Shown in pieces: positions 15,523 through 23,319 of a stretch of DNA of 64,000 bases (its first letter is position 1; every line of letters begins with the position of its first letter). Below the pieces are notes generated by a model. That model was not told the origin of the DNA. It made no database searches and was given only the letters and a program-made list of their open reading frames with translations. Origin of the DNA: Streptomyces sp. NBS 14/10 (GTDB taxonomy: Bacteria; Actinomycetota; Actinomycetes; Streptomycetales; Streptomycetaceae); assembly GCF_002224125.1 (NCBI RefSeq), contig NZ_NCSM01000014.1, positions 302,779 through 366,778 on the forward strand, read 5' to 3'. The position numbers and the translations under genes are program-made.

Positions 15523-16748
15523 CGGCCCTGGCCCTGGATGCCGAGGACCCGGTCCTGGATGCCGCGCACAGGCGTATGCGCGCCCGTGCGCGCGAGGTCG
15601 CCCCCGCGCTGCGGGAGGCCGCGCTCGCCATCGACGCCGACCCGGCCCGTATGGCCGACCACCTCGACAACCCCGCCTTCCGCCTCTTCCGCGCCATGGG
15701 CATCCCCGAGCGGTTCCAGGACGAGCGGTACCGGGCCGAAGTCAAGGGCCTGCCGCGGGACTTCCTCGCGCAGATGATCTGCTCCATGGAGCTGGCGCGC
15801 GGCGACGCGGGCGCCATGTTCGCCGGCCCCGCCCCCGCCCTCGCCGGCGTGGTCGTCCGCACCCTCGGCGACGAACGGCAGCAGGCCGCGTTCTACGAGC
15901 GCGTCGCCGACGGCGCGACCTGGGCCTTCTGCGCCATCACCGAACCACAGGCGGGCAGCGACGCCACCCGCATGCAGACCGCGCTCACCCCCGCCGACCC
16001 CGCCGACCGGAGTGGCGACTGGCTGCTGAGCGGCGCCAAGAAGTACGTCGGGAACGGCTCGCGCGGCGGCGTCGGCGTGGTCTTCGCGCAGACCGGCAAC
16101 TCGCCGCTGAGCGTACGCGCCGCGCTCCTGGAGCTCCCGGCGCCCGGTGCGCGCGGCGAGGCGCTGGACATGATCGGGCTGCGGGGCGCGCGTATCAGCG
16201 AAATGACCTTCCGCGAGGTGCCGATCGCCCGGGACCGGCTGCTCGGCGCCCATCTGCCCGCCACCCGCCGGGGGATGTGGGGCGCGGTCACGGCCTTCTA
16301 CGGCGCGCGCGTACAGATCTCCGCGACCGCCGTCGGGCTCGCCGCGGCGGTGTACGACTACGTACGCGCCGAGCGCCGGACGCCGGCCCCGGCCGCCGAG
16401 CGGCGGGTGCTGGAGACGGCCGCGCTGCGCATCGCGGCCGCCGCCCGGCTCGTCCACCGCACCGCGCTCCTCGTCGAGGCGGACCAGGGGCGCGGCGACG
16501 CCTCCGCCCTGTGCAAGCTGGAGGCGGTCCGCCTGGTCGGGGACGTCACCCGCCGACTGCCCGCGCTCCTCGGACGTGGCGCGCTGCTGGACCATCCGCT
16601 GCTGGAGAAGTGGACCCGGGATGCCGCCGCGCTGGAGCTCATGGAGGGCACCAGCGATATCCAACGGCTGCGGCTGGCCCAGGACTTCGCCCGGTCGGGC
16701 GCCGTGCCCGCGGGCGGCGATCCGGTGCCCGCGGGCGAGGGCGGGTGA
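15519..16748 (+). CDS. Acyl-CoA dehydrogenase family flavoenzyme
   Basis: A 409-residue full-length dehydrogenase that should remove hydrogens from a carrier- or CoA-bound acyl or aminoacyl group using FAD. Visible are FCAITEPQAGSDATRM (flavin/substrate loop), GAKKYVGNGSRGGVGVVFAQ and the C-terminal LELMEGTSDIQRLRLAQDFARSG with the probable catalytic base E376. In antibiotic pathways related enzymes oxidise carrier-bound amino acids, for example ZmaI in aminomalonyl-carrier formation and RedW in pyrrole formation. The GTG start overlaps the upstream stop, and its stop overlaps the ketosynthase start in the same way. Confidence 0.82.
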   Translation: MTALALDAEDPVLDAAHRRMRARAREVAPALREAALAIDADPARMADHLDNPAFRLFRAMGIPERFQDERYRAEVKGLPRDFLAQMICSMELARGDAGAMFAGPAPALAGVVVRTLGDERQQAAFYERVADGATWAFCAITEPQAGSDATRMQTALTPADPADRSGDWLLSGAKKYVGNGSRGGVGVVFAQTGNSPLSVRAALLELPAPGARGEALDMIGLRGARISEMTFREVPIARDRLLGAHLPATRRGMWGAVTAFYGARVQISATAVGLAAAVYDYVRAERRTPAPAAERRVLETAALRIAAAARLVHRTALLVEADQGRGDASALCKLEAVRLVGDVTRRLPALLGRGALLDHPLLEKWTRDAAALELMEGTSDIQRLRLAQDFARSGAVPAGGDPVPAGEGG

Positions 16749-17782
16749 CGCCGATGCGCCTGGGGCCCGTCGGCACCTTCGTCCCGCACACCGCGCTCAC
16801 GGTCGCGGACGTCACCGCGGGCGCCGGGCTCCCGGACGCCAAGGCCCGCTTCTACCGCGACTACCTCGGCTTCCGCGACATCCCCCGAAGCACCGGCCAT
16901 TCGCTCGCCGACATGCTCACGGCGGCGGGCCGCGAGGCGCTGCGCGGCACGGACCCGCGCGAGATACGCCAGGTGCTGTTCGCGCGCATCGGCGAGGAGG
17001 TGGGCCCTGCGGAGGGCCCGTCACAGGGCCCGGCGGGGGCTGATCCCACCGGGGCCGGCCCGGCGGGGGCCCAGCTGCTCGACGGCGTCCGCACCGCCCT
17101 TGGCCTCGACCACGCCCCCGCCTTCGCGGTCGGCCAGATGAACTGCGCCGCCGGGCTGTTCGCGCTCTTCCTGGCCGGGCAGCTGCTGACACCCGACACG
17201 GGCGGCAGCGCGCTGCTGCTCACCGGTGACCGGGTGGCCCGCCCGGAGCGGGGGGTCATCCCCGGGATCGCGGTCGTCGCCGACGCCGCCGCCGCATGCG
17301 TCGTGGGCCCGCGGGTGCCGGGCGATCTGCTGCTGGGCTCCGCCTTCCGTACGTACGGGCGGTTCTACCGCAGCCTCGGCGGCCAGGACCCCGAGCGGGA
17401 GCGGGAGTACACCCGGTTCTACGCCCCCGCCCTCGCCGCCGTGATCCAGGAGGCGCTGGAGGAGGCGGGCACCGGGCTCGACGGCGTACGGTGGATCGTC
17501 CCGCACAACGTCAACCGCCTGTCCTGGAAAGGCGTGGCCAAGGAGCTGGGCATCCCCTTCTCCCAGATCTTCCTCGACAATCTGCCCCTTCTGGGCCACG
17601 CCAACTGCGCCGACCCGTATCTCAACCTCGCCTCGCTGCGCGCCTCCGGGCGGCTCGCGCCGGGCGACCGGTATGTGCTGGCCACGGTCGGCCTCGGCGC
17701 CACCTTCGGCGCGGTGGTCCTGCAACGAGAAGGCGGGCAAGGCGGGCGAGGGAGCGAGGGAGGACGCGATGGAGAGCTTTGA
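16745..17782 (+). CDS. 3-oxoacyl-ACP synthase III (FabH)-like ketosynthase
   Basis: A 345-residue thiolase-fold enzyme. The Cys-His-Asn triad can be read as C134 (GQMNCAAGLFAL), H254 (VPHNVNRLS) and N287 (GHANCADPY), so it is probably an active decarboxylative condensing or acyl-transferring enzyme. The GTG at 16745 overlaps the dehydrogenase stop; ATG 16754 is possible. Residues about 80-105 are a Pro/Gly-rich insertion (EGPSQGPAGADPTGAGPAGA). It overlaps the decarboxylase gene by 14 bases. A degenerate second thiolase-fold gene ends the operon, so it may need that partner. Confidence 0.82.
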   Translation: MTPMRLGPVGTFVPHTALTVADVTAGAGLPDAKARFYRDYLGFRDIPRSTGHSLADMLTAAGREALRGTDPREIRQVLFARIGEEVGPAEGPSQGPAGADPTGAGPAGAQLLDGVRTALGLDHAPAFAVGQMNCAAGLFALFLAGQLLTPDTGGSALLLTGDRVARPERGVIPGIAVVADAAAACVVGPRVPGDLLLGSAFRTYGRFYRSLGGQDPEREREYTRFYAPALAAVIQEALEEAGTGLDGVRWIVPHNVNRLSWKGVAKELGIPFSQIFLDNLPLLGHANCADPYLNLASLRASGRLAPGDRYVLATVGLGATFGAVVLQREGGQGGRGSEGGRDGEL

Positions 17783-19040
17783 GGCCGTCCAGGGGATCCG
17801 GGCCGCGGATCTGGCGGACCACTACGGCACTCCGCTGTACGTCTACGACGGCGAACTGCTGGCGGGCGCGGTGAGGTCGCTCGCGGAGGCGCTGCCGCGC
17901 CCCATGGAGATCTTCTACTCCCTCAAGGCCAACCCCAACAGCAGCGTCTGCTCACTGCTGTTCGCCCACGGCGCCCACGCCGAGGTCTCCTCCCTCGTCG
18001 AGCTGCGCACCGCCCGCACGGCGGGGGCCCGCCCCGAGAACATCATCTTCCTCGGCCCCGGAAAGAACGCCGAGGACATCCGCGCCTGCGTCCAGGGCCG
18101 GGTGTACGCCATCGTCTGCGAGTCCTGGGAAGAGCTGGAGCTCATCGAGGCGACGGCGCGTCAGGCTGGACTGCGGCAGCGGGTGCTGTTGCGGATCAAC
18201 CCCTCCTTCGGCGGTGTCGGTTCGCGCCTTGCCATGGGCGGCAAGCCCCGGCAGTTCGGCATCGACGAGGAACAAGTGCTCGCCGGCAACGACCGGTTGA
18301 GCGCGCTCACGCACGCCGTACCCCTGGGCGTACACGTCTATCTGGGCACCCGGATCCTCGACGCGGCGGCGATCGTGGAGAACACCGCCCAGGTGCTTGC
18401 GCTGGCCGAACGGATCGCGGCGGCCACGGGCATCGAGCTGGAGGCCGTGGACGTCGGCGGCGGGCTCGGAGTCGCGTACTTCGAGAACGAACAGGACCTC
18501 GACCTCGACGCGCTGCGCGCGGGGCTCACCCCCGTCGTGGGCGACTTCGCGCGCCGCCATCCGCGCACCCGGCTGCTGCTGGAGTCCGGGCGCTTCCTCA
18601 CCGCCCGCGCCGGGGCCTACCTGGTGCGGGTTCAGTACGTGAAGGAATCCCGCGACACGTGGTTCGCCGTCACCGACGGCGGTACGCACCACCATATGGC
18701 GGCGGTCGGCGTCGGCTCGTACGCCCGCCGCAACTTCCCCGTCGCGGCGGTCGCGGGCGATGGCGCGGGGCCCGAGCGCCGCTGGCACATCACCGGCCCG
18801 CTGTGCACCCCCGAGGACACCCTCGCCCGCGGCGTGTCCCTGCCGGACCTCGCGCCGGGCGATGTGCTGGCCGTGCTGCGGTCGGGCGCGTACGGGCCGA
18901 CGGCGTCGCCCGGACTCTTCCTCAGCCATGGATTCCCGGCCGAGGTGCTGGTCCACGAGGGCCGTCCGCTGCTGGTCCGCGACCGCGACACCGCCGACGA
19001 CCTGCTGCGCAAGCAGCGACACCACCAGTTCGTTCAGTAA
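17769..19040 (+). CDS. PLP-dependent fold-III decarboxylase (LysA/BtrK-like)
   Basis: A 423-residue alanine-racemase-fold decarboxylase of the diaminopimelate/ornithine family. K53 in FYSLKANPNSSVCSLL should form the PLP Schiff base, and C346 in GPLCTPEDTLARG is the catalytic Cys of the partner active site. VDVGGGLGVAYFE binds the PLP phosphate, and LLESGRFLTARAG is also conserved. A carrier protein gene follows 17 bases later. Relatives in butirosin (BtrK) and vicenistatin (VinO) pathways decarboxylate carrier-bound acidic amino acids, so an aminoacyl-carrier decarboxylation is the leading idea. The ribosome binding site is GGGAGG. Confidence 0.82.
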   Translation: MESFEAVQGIRAADLADHYGTPLYVYDGELLAGAVRSLAEALPRPMEIFYSLKANPNSSVCSLLFAHGAHAEVSSLVELRTARTAGARPENIIFLGPGKNAEDIRACVQGRVYAIVCESWEELELIEATARQAGLRQRVLLRINPSFGGVGSRLAMGGKPRQFGIDEEQVLAGNDRLSALTHAVPLGVHVYLGTRILDAAAIVENTAQVLALAERIAAATGIELEAVDVGGGLGVAYFENEQDLDLDALRAGLTPVVGDFARRHPRTRLLLESGRFLTARAGAYLVRVQYVKESRDTWFAVTDGGTHHHMAAVGVGSYARRNFPVAAVAGDGAGPERRWHITGPLCTPEDTLARGVSLPDLAPGDVLAVLRSGAYGPTASPGLFLSHGFPAEVLVHEGRPLLVRDRDTADDLLRKQRHHQFVQ

Positions 19041-19057
19041 GTGACGGGAGGCCCGGG

Positions 19058-19315
19058 ATGGACCGCGCACAGATGGTCGAGTCGATCGGCAAGGCGGTGG
19101 CCGCGATGGTGCCGTACTCCGACACCCCGGTGGACGAGGGCAAACGGCTCTTCGAGGACCTGGGGCTCGACTCCACCAGCATCGTCGAGCTCATGATCGA
19201 CCTGGAGGACAACGCGGGGGTCGTCGTCGACACGGACGCCATCGAACCGGACGTCTTCGAGACCGTCGGCTCGCTCGTCGACTTCCTGATGCGCGGCCTC
19301 CCGGCCGAGCGCTGA
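19058..19315 (+). CDS. Discrete carrier protein 3
   Basis: An 85-residue carrier protein with the attachment Ser at S39 in LFEDLGLDSTSIVEL. Its close match to carrier 2 suggests a shared origin or shared partners. A GGGAGG ribosome binding site precedes ATG 19058. The location right after the LysA-like decarboxylase mirrors butirosin-type modules, in which the decarboxylase acts on an aminoacyl-carrier. Confidence 0.85.
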   Translation: MDRAQMVESIGKAVAAMVPYSDTPVDEGKRLFEDLGLDSTSIVELMIDLEDNAGVVVDTDAIEPDVFETVGSLVDFLMRGLPAER

Positions 19316-19318
19316 GGG

Positions 19319-20338
19319 ATGGCGGATACGGGGGTGGCGGATACGGGGGTGGCGGGGCTGCGCCTGGACGCGACCTGGGGGCTGGACTTCCCGGGGCCGC
19401 CCGGCGAGCGCTCCTTCGTCGCGATGGGCGGCGAGCTGCTGGCGGGAACGCCCGGTGGCGGTGGGCAGCACGCTCCGGGGACATCAGGGCCGGGGACATC
19501 AGGGCCGGGGCTGTCGCGGCCCCTGGACTACCTGGTGGTGGCCCACGAGGCGTATGACGCGGCCCCCGCCGGGCTGGCGGCCGGCTTCCTCGCCGAGGCA
19601 TGCCCCGGCGAGCCGCGCGCCTTCTCGATCGCCGACCAGGGGATCGGCGCCCCCTTCAGCGGTCTGAAGGTGCTCGACCGCATCCACCGGAGCGGGGGCC
19701 TGAGCGACGCCGCGCTGTTCGTGCTCGACCCGGCGGCCGGGGCGGTGCTGGCCCTAAGCGACCTCGGGGAAGTGAGGCACGCCCCCGCGCCGCCCGGCAC
19801 GGCGCCCCCAGCTACCGCTGGGGGTGCCCCCGGCCGCGTTGTCGCAGCACCCGCCACGCCGCGCCAGCGGCATATCGACCACAGCGCCCAGTACGAGGGC
19901 GCCGCTCCGCCTTGCGATGCTCCCCCAGCTACCGCTGGGAGGGGCCCCCTGCACCGGACGACGCGGGAACGCACCCCACCTCCCCGAGGCCGCTCAGGCG
20001 GGACGGGCGGCTGGGCCCTGGAGACGGTGGCGGAGGAGCGGGCCGGGGACGCGGCGGACTGCCTGCCGCTGCTCGGGCCGGCCGCGCGTACCTCGTACGT
20101 CCTGGGCGACGGGCTGCGCGACCTGGCGGGGCCCCTGGAGGCGGCGGGGGCCACGGTACGGACCGCCGAGGCGGCGCACGGCTGCGCCGGGGTGTGGCGG
20201 GCGCTGCGCGATGCGGCGGCGGACGCGGCAGGGGACGTGATGGCGGACGCGGCGGGGGAGGGCGCCGAGCGGCTGGTGATCGCGGACCGCGACCGGGGGC
20301 TGGGCCGGCTGCATGTCGCGGTGTTCGTCCGGGCATGA
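19319..20338 (+). CDS. Degenerate thiolase-fold (ketosynthase III-like) protein interrupted in frame by a MITE-like element
   Basis: A 339-residue frame. LDYLVVAHEAYDAAP and FSIADQGIGAPFSGLKVLDRI resemble the N-terminal half of FabH-like ketosynthases, but the position expected to hold the active Cys is SIADQG, with no Cys. After a foreign 82-codon insert, GGWALETVAEE and a second half ending in GLGRLHVAVFVRA resume the fold. Without the insert the protein would be about 257 residues. It may once have been, or still be, a non-catalytic partner of the 16745-17782 ketosynthase. Function after the insertion is uncertain; it could be a pseudogene in formation. Confidence 0.6.
   Translation: MADTGVADTGVAGLRLDATWGLDFPGPPGERSFVAMGGELLAGTPGGGGQHAPGTSGPGTSGPGLSRPLDYLVVAHEAYDAAPAGLAAGFLAEACPGEPRAFSIADQGIGAPFSGLKVLDRIHRSGGLSDAALFVLDPAAGAVLALSDLGEVRHAPAPPGTAPPATAGGAPGRVVAAPATPRQRHIDHSAQYEGAAPPCDAPPATAGRGPLHRTTRERTPPPRGRSGGTGGWALETVAEERAGDAADCLPLLGPAARTSYVLGDGLRDLAGPLEAAGATVRTAEAAHGCAGVWRALRDAAADAAGDVMADAAGEGAERLVIADRDRGLGRLHVAVFVRA
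19753..19998. mobile_element. MITE-like element with imperfect 28-bp terminal inverted repeats
   Basis: The termini at 19753-19780 and 19971-19998 pair as inverted repeats at 22 of 28 positions, and all six mismatches are transitions. Inside are two direct copies of the hairpin-forming 16-mer CCCAGCTACCGCTGGG (19807-19822 and 19924-19939), a palindrome type scattered through many Streptomyces genomes. The element has no transposase gene. Its length, 246 bp, is divisible by three and it holds no stop in the host frame. No clear target-site duplication is visible. Confidence 0.72.
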
Positions 20339-20653
20339 TCGCCCGATCGCTCAGCTGCTGGACACCCCCTACCGCCTGGCGCCGCCCGTCGTACGCTGGC
20401 GCGATATCGAGATTGTGTGTGCGGGGCACGGGAAGCCTCAAGTCACACCGACGCGGCGGAGCGCAACCGTCCGGCCTGGTACACACCAATCGATCAAGGA
20501 GTCGTCTTAGTTCCGTCATGGTCTGTCAAGGACTTGACGGGGGACAACCGAGGCGGCTCAGCTTAGAGTTCACATGTTGGAGACAAGCCGGGCCTCACTG
20601 CTGCGGCCCGGTCGGCGGAGCGGCGGTCGTGTCGCCCGTGGAGGCAGGAGTGG
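20339..20653 (+). promoter_or_regulatory. Right edge of the island and rok7B7 leader with palindromic operator
   Basis: No gene is seen here. TGTCAAGGACTTGACG (20524-20539) is a palindrome that matches the one at 14645-14660 in 15 of 16 bases and lies 115 bases before the rok7B7 start. A lone AAGGAG (20496-20501) not followed by a usable reading frame could be a scar of a lost gene at the island junction. I did not find a convincing -10 for the regulator gene. Confidence 0.55.
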
Positions 20654-21859
20654 ATGGGCGTGGAGACTCCGGGATCGCAGTCGTCGCTGCACCGGGCCAA
20701 CCTCGAGCGGGTGGTCCGCGCGGTGCGCATGGCGGGTTCGCTCACCCAGGCGGAGATCGCCCGGACCACCGGGCTGTCCGCGGCCACCGTCTCCAATATC
20801 GTCCGTGAGCTCAAGGACGGCGGCACGGTCGAGGTCACCCCGACCTCGGCGGGCGGCCGCCGGGCGCGCAGCGTCTCGCTCAGCGGGGACGCGGGCATCG
20901 TAGTCGGCGTGGACTTCGGGCATACGCATCTGCGTGTGGCGATCGGCAATCTGGCCCATCAGGTGCTGGCCGAGGAGTCCGAGCCGCTGGACGTGGACGC
21001 CTCGGCCTCGCAGGGCCTGGACCGGGCGGAACACCTGGTCAGCAGGCTGATCGCGGCGACCGGCATCAGCCAGGACAAGGTGGTGGGCGTCGGCCTCGGC
21101 GTACCGGCCCCGATCGACGTCGAGACCGGCACGCTCGGGTCGACCGCGATCCTGCCCGGCTGGGCGGGCACCAATCCGCGCGACGACCTGGCCCAGCGCC
21201 TCGGCGTGCCGGTGCATGTGGACAACGATGCCAACCTGGGCGCGCTCGGCGAGCTGGTGTGGGGGGCCGGGCGCGGGGTGGCCGACCTCGCGTACATCAA
21301 GGTCGCCGACGGTGTCGGCGCGGGCCTGGTGATCAGCGGGCATATCTACCGCGGGCCCGGCGGTACGGCCGGTGAGATCGGCCACATCACGCTGGACGAG
21401 TCGGGCCCGGTGTGCCGCTGCGGCAACCGCGGCTGCCTGGAGACGTTCACCGCGGCCCGGTACGTGCTGCCGCTGCTGTACTCCAGCCATGGCGCGGACC
21501 TGACCGTGGAGCGCATGGTGCAGCTGGCCCGGGACGGCGACCCCGGCTGCCGCCGGGTGATCGCGGACGTGGGGCGGCACATCGGCAGCGGTGTGGCGAA
21601 TCTGTGCAATCTGATCAACCCGAGCCGGGTGGTGCTGGGCGGCCATCTCGCCGAGGCGGGGGAGCTGGTGCTCGGCCCGATCCGGGAGTCGGTCGCGCGG
21701 TACGCCATCCCGAGCGCGGCCCGCCGGCTGTCGGTGATGCCGGGGGCGCTGGGCGGCCGGGCCGAGGTGCTGGGCGCGTTGGCGCTGGTGCTGAGCGAGA
21801 TGGGCGACTCGACGCTGCTCGACGGCGCCCTGTCGGCGGGCACCCCCGCGCTCACCTGA
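20654..21859 (+). CDS. rok7B7: ROK-family transcriptional regulator Rok7B7
   Basis: A 401-residue regulator. An N-terminal winged helix-turn-helix (LTQAEIARTTGLSAATVSNIVRELKDGG, seen here in outline) is followed by a sugar-kinase-like ROK domain with the ATP-type motif GVDFGHTHLRVAIG, GEIGHITLDE and the zinc-binding CRCGNRGCLE. Context identifies it: it sits between ngcEFG and xylFGH, where S. coelicolor has Rok7B7. There Rok7B7 controls xylFGH and affects carbon catabolite repression and antibiotic production. The ATG follows GCAGGAG. Here its usual neighbour ngcG has been pushed 15 kb away by the biosynthetic island. Confidence 0.88.
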   Translation: MGVETPGSQSSLHRANLERVVRAVRMAGSLTQAEIARTTGLSAATVSNIVRELKDGGTVEVTPTSAGGRRARSVSLSGDAGIVVGVDFGHTHLRVAIGNLAHQVLAEESEPLDVDASASQGLDRAEHLVSRLIAATGISQDKVVGVGLGVPAPIDVETGTLGSTAILPGWAGTNPRDDLAQRLGVPVHVDNDANLGALGELVWGAGRGVADLAYIKVADGVGAGLVISGHIYRGPGGTAGEIGHITLDESGPVCRCGNRGCLETFTAARYVLPLLYSSHGADLTVERMVQLARDGDPGCRRVIADVGRHIGSGVANLCNLINPSRVVLGGHLAEAGELVLGPIRESVARYAIPSAARRLSVMPGALGGRAEVLGALALVLSEMGDSTLLDGALSAGTPALT

Positions 21860-21880
21860 CCCGCTTCACCGCCGGAACGA

Positions 21881-21922
21881 GCCGGGGCTCCGGGCACTGA
21901 TTGTGCCCGGAGCCCCGGCTTT
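21881..21922 (+). terminator. Terminator of rok7B7
   Basis: A perfect 17-bp stem, GCCGGGGCTCCGGGCAC with its complement after a 5-base loop, ends in TTTT. It is a textbook factor-independent terminator 21 bases after the stop codon. Confidence 0.92.
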
Positions 21923-21962
21923 TCTGCCTGGTCTGGACCGGATCACGCTGCGTTCACTCAGA

Positions 21963-21991
21963 TAACGAATGGCACCGTTGCCATCTCGTTA
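21963..21991. promoter_or_regulatory. Nested inverted repeat upstream of xylF, probable operator
   Basis: TAACGA and TCGTTA form outer arms, with ATGGCA and TGCCAT inside, about 95-120 bases ahead of the xylF start. It differs from the 16-bp palindrome shared by rok7B7 and the island, although a CTTGACG half-site lies nearby at 22003-22009. It could bind Rok7B7 or a global regulator; the assignment is open. Confidence 0.5.
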
Positions 21992-22085
21992 AGGATTTAC
22001 TTCTTGACGTCATGCGGGCGGCCGAGTTGACTTCCAGCCACCTCGGCCGCAACGACGCGGCCTCGTCAGGGAGGTCACCCCCAAC

Positions 22086-23186
22086 ATGAACGCAACGATG
22101 CGTCGCGTCGTCGTCGCCACGGCCGCCGTTTCGATGGCCGTCTCGCTCGCTGCCTGTGGCTCCGCCAAGGAATCCGGCAAGAGCAAGGACGACAACAAGA
22201 AGAAGACCGGCCCCCTCACCATCGGCCTGCTCCTGCCGGAAGACCAGACCGCCAGATACGAGGCGATGGACCACCCGCTGATCGAGAAGGAGATCAAGGC
22301 GGGCTGTGCGGACTGCAAGATCGTGTATGCCAACGCCAAGTCGGACACCTCGGTCCAGCAGCAGCAGGTCGACTCGATGATCACCAAGAAGGTGGACGTG
22401 ATCATCCTCGACTCGGTGGACTCCAAGGCCATCTCCAGCTCGGTCAAGAAGGCCGACGAGGCCGGAATCCCGGTCGTCGCCTACGACCGGCTCGCCGAGG
22501 GCCCGGTCTCCGCGTACACCTCGTTCGACAACGAGACGGTCGGCAAGGTGCAGGGCGAGGCGCTGCTCAAGGCGCTGGGCAACAAGGCCAAGTCCGGCAA
22601 GGTCGTCATGCTCAACGGCTGGGAGGCCGACCCGAACGCGGCGCTGTTCAAGAAGGGCGCGCTGTCGGTTCTGGAGGGCAAGGTCGACATCGCCAAGAAG
22701 TACGACATCGACCGCTGGCTGGCGGATGAGGCCAACAAGGCCATGACCGGCGCGATCAACTCGCTCGGCAAGGACAAGATCATCGGTGTCTACTCGGCCA
22801 ACGACACCATGGCCGGCGGCGCGATCTCCGCGCTCAAGGCCGGTGGCGTCGACCCGCTGCCCCCGGTCACCGGGCAGGACGCGGAACTCGCGGGCGTGCA
22901 GCGGGTCCTGGCGGGCACGCAGTACATGAGCGTCTACAAGCCCTACGGCCAGGAGGCGGTGGCCGCCGCGAAGATGGCCCTCGCGCTCGGCCACGGTGAG
23001 AAGGTCCCCGCCGAGGCCACGGCCGACAGCCCGACCAAGAAGGGCATCCCGGCGACGCTGATCCCGCCGGTGTCGATGACCAAGGACAACATCAAGGACA
23101 CCGTGATCAAGGACGGCCTGTACAAGGCCTCCGACATCTGCACGGCCAAGTACAAGGCCGCGTGCGACAAGCTCGGCATCAAGTAG
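22086..23186 (+). CDS. xylF: Xylose-type ABC transporter substrate-binding lipoprotein XylF
   Basis: A 366-residue periplasmic-binding-protein-type lipoprotein with lipobox SLAAC near residue 24. The mature part is of the ribose/xylose class: LTIGLLLPEDQTARYEAMDHPL, VDVIILDSVDSKAISS, IPVVAYDRLAEGP, GVYSANDTMAGGAI and ISALKAGGVDPLPPVTGQDAEL. It binds D-xylose or a related pentose outside the membrane and hands it to XylGH. It is the first gene of xylFGH. A hairpin after the gene probably lets xylF be expressed above the downstream genes. Confidence 0.88.
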   Translation: MNATMRRVVVATAAVSMAVSLAACGSAKESGKSKDDNKKKTGPLTIGLLLPEDQTARYEAMDHPLIEKEIKAGCADCKIVYANAKSDTSVQQQQVDSMITKKVDVIILDSVDSKAISSSVKKADEAGIPVVAYDRLAEGPVSAYTSFDNETVGKVQGEALLKALGNKAKSGKVVMLNGWEADPNAALFKKGALSVLEGKVDIAKKYDIDRWLADEANKAMTGAINSLGKDKIIGVYSANDTMAGGAISALKAGGVDPLPPVTGQDAELAGVQRVLAGTQYMSVYKPYGQEAVAAAKMALALGHGEKVPAEATADSPTKKGIPATLIPPVSMTKDNIKDTVIKDGLYKASDICTAKYKAACDKLGIK

Positions 23187-23195
23187 TGCGCCACC

Positions 23196-23220
23196 GGCCG
23201 CCCGTGAGCCACGGGCGGCC
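23196..23220 (+). terminator. Intercistronic hairpin between xylF and xylG
   Basis: GGCCGCCCGTG pairs perfectly with CACGGGCGGCC across a 3-base loop, 9 bases after the xylF stop, with no T run. Such hairpins after binding-protein genes act as 3' stabilisers or partial terminators and raise binding-protein levels over the membrane components. Confidence 0.65.
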
Positions 23221-23319
23221 CGCCGCTGCCACCACCACAGCCCCCACAAGAAGGCGAGAGGGGGGAGCGCTCTCTCCTCTCCGTAACACCGCAGGGGTCC
23301 ACCCCTGCTCAGATCGGAG

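Noticed and set aside
12763..16748. Proline-to-pyrrole oxidation module (adenylation enzyme, carrier, dehydrogenase as in prodiginine pathways)
   Set aside because: The genes fit in type, but the eye-read adenylation pocket (D-P-F-F-F-A-L-M-N) does not resemble proline codes of such enzymes, so I did not claim a pyrrole.
5491..20653. Integrative element with attachment sites flanking the biosynthetic island
   Set aside because: No integrase, tRNA gene or matching direct repeats were found at either edge by eye.
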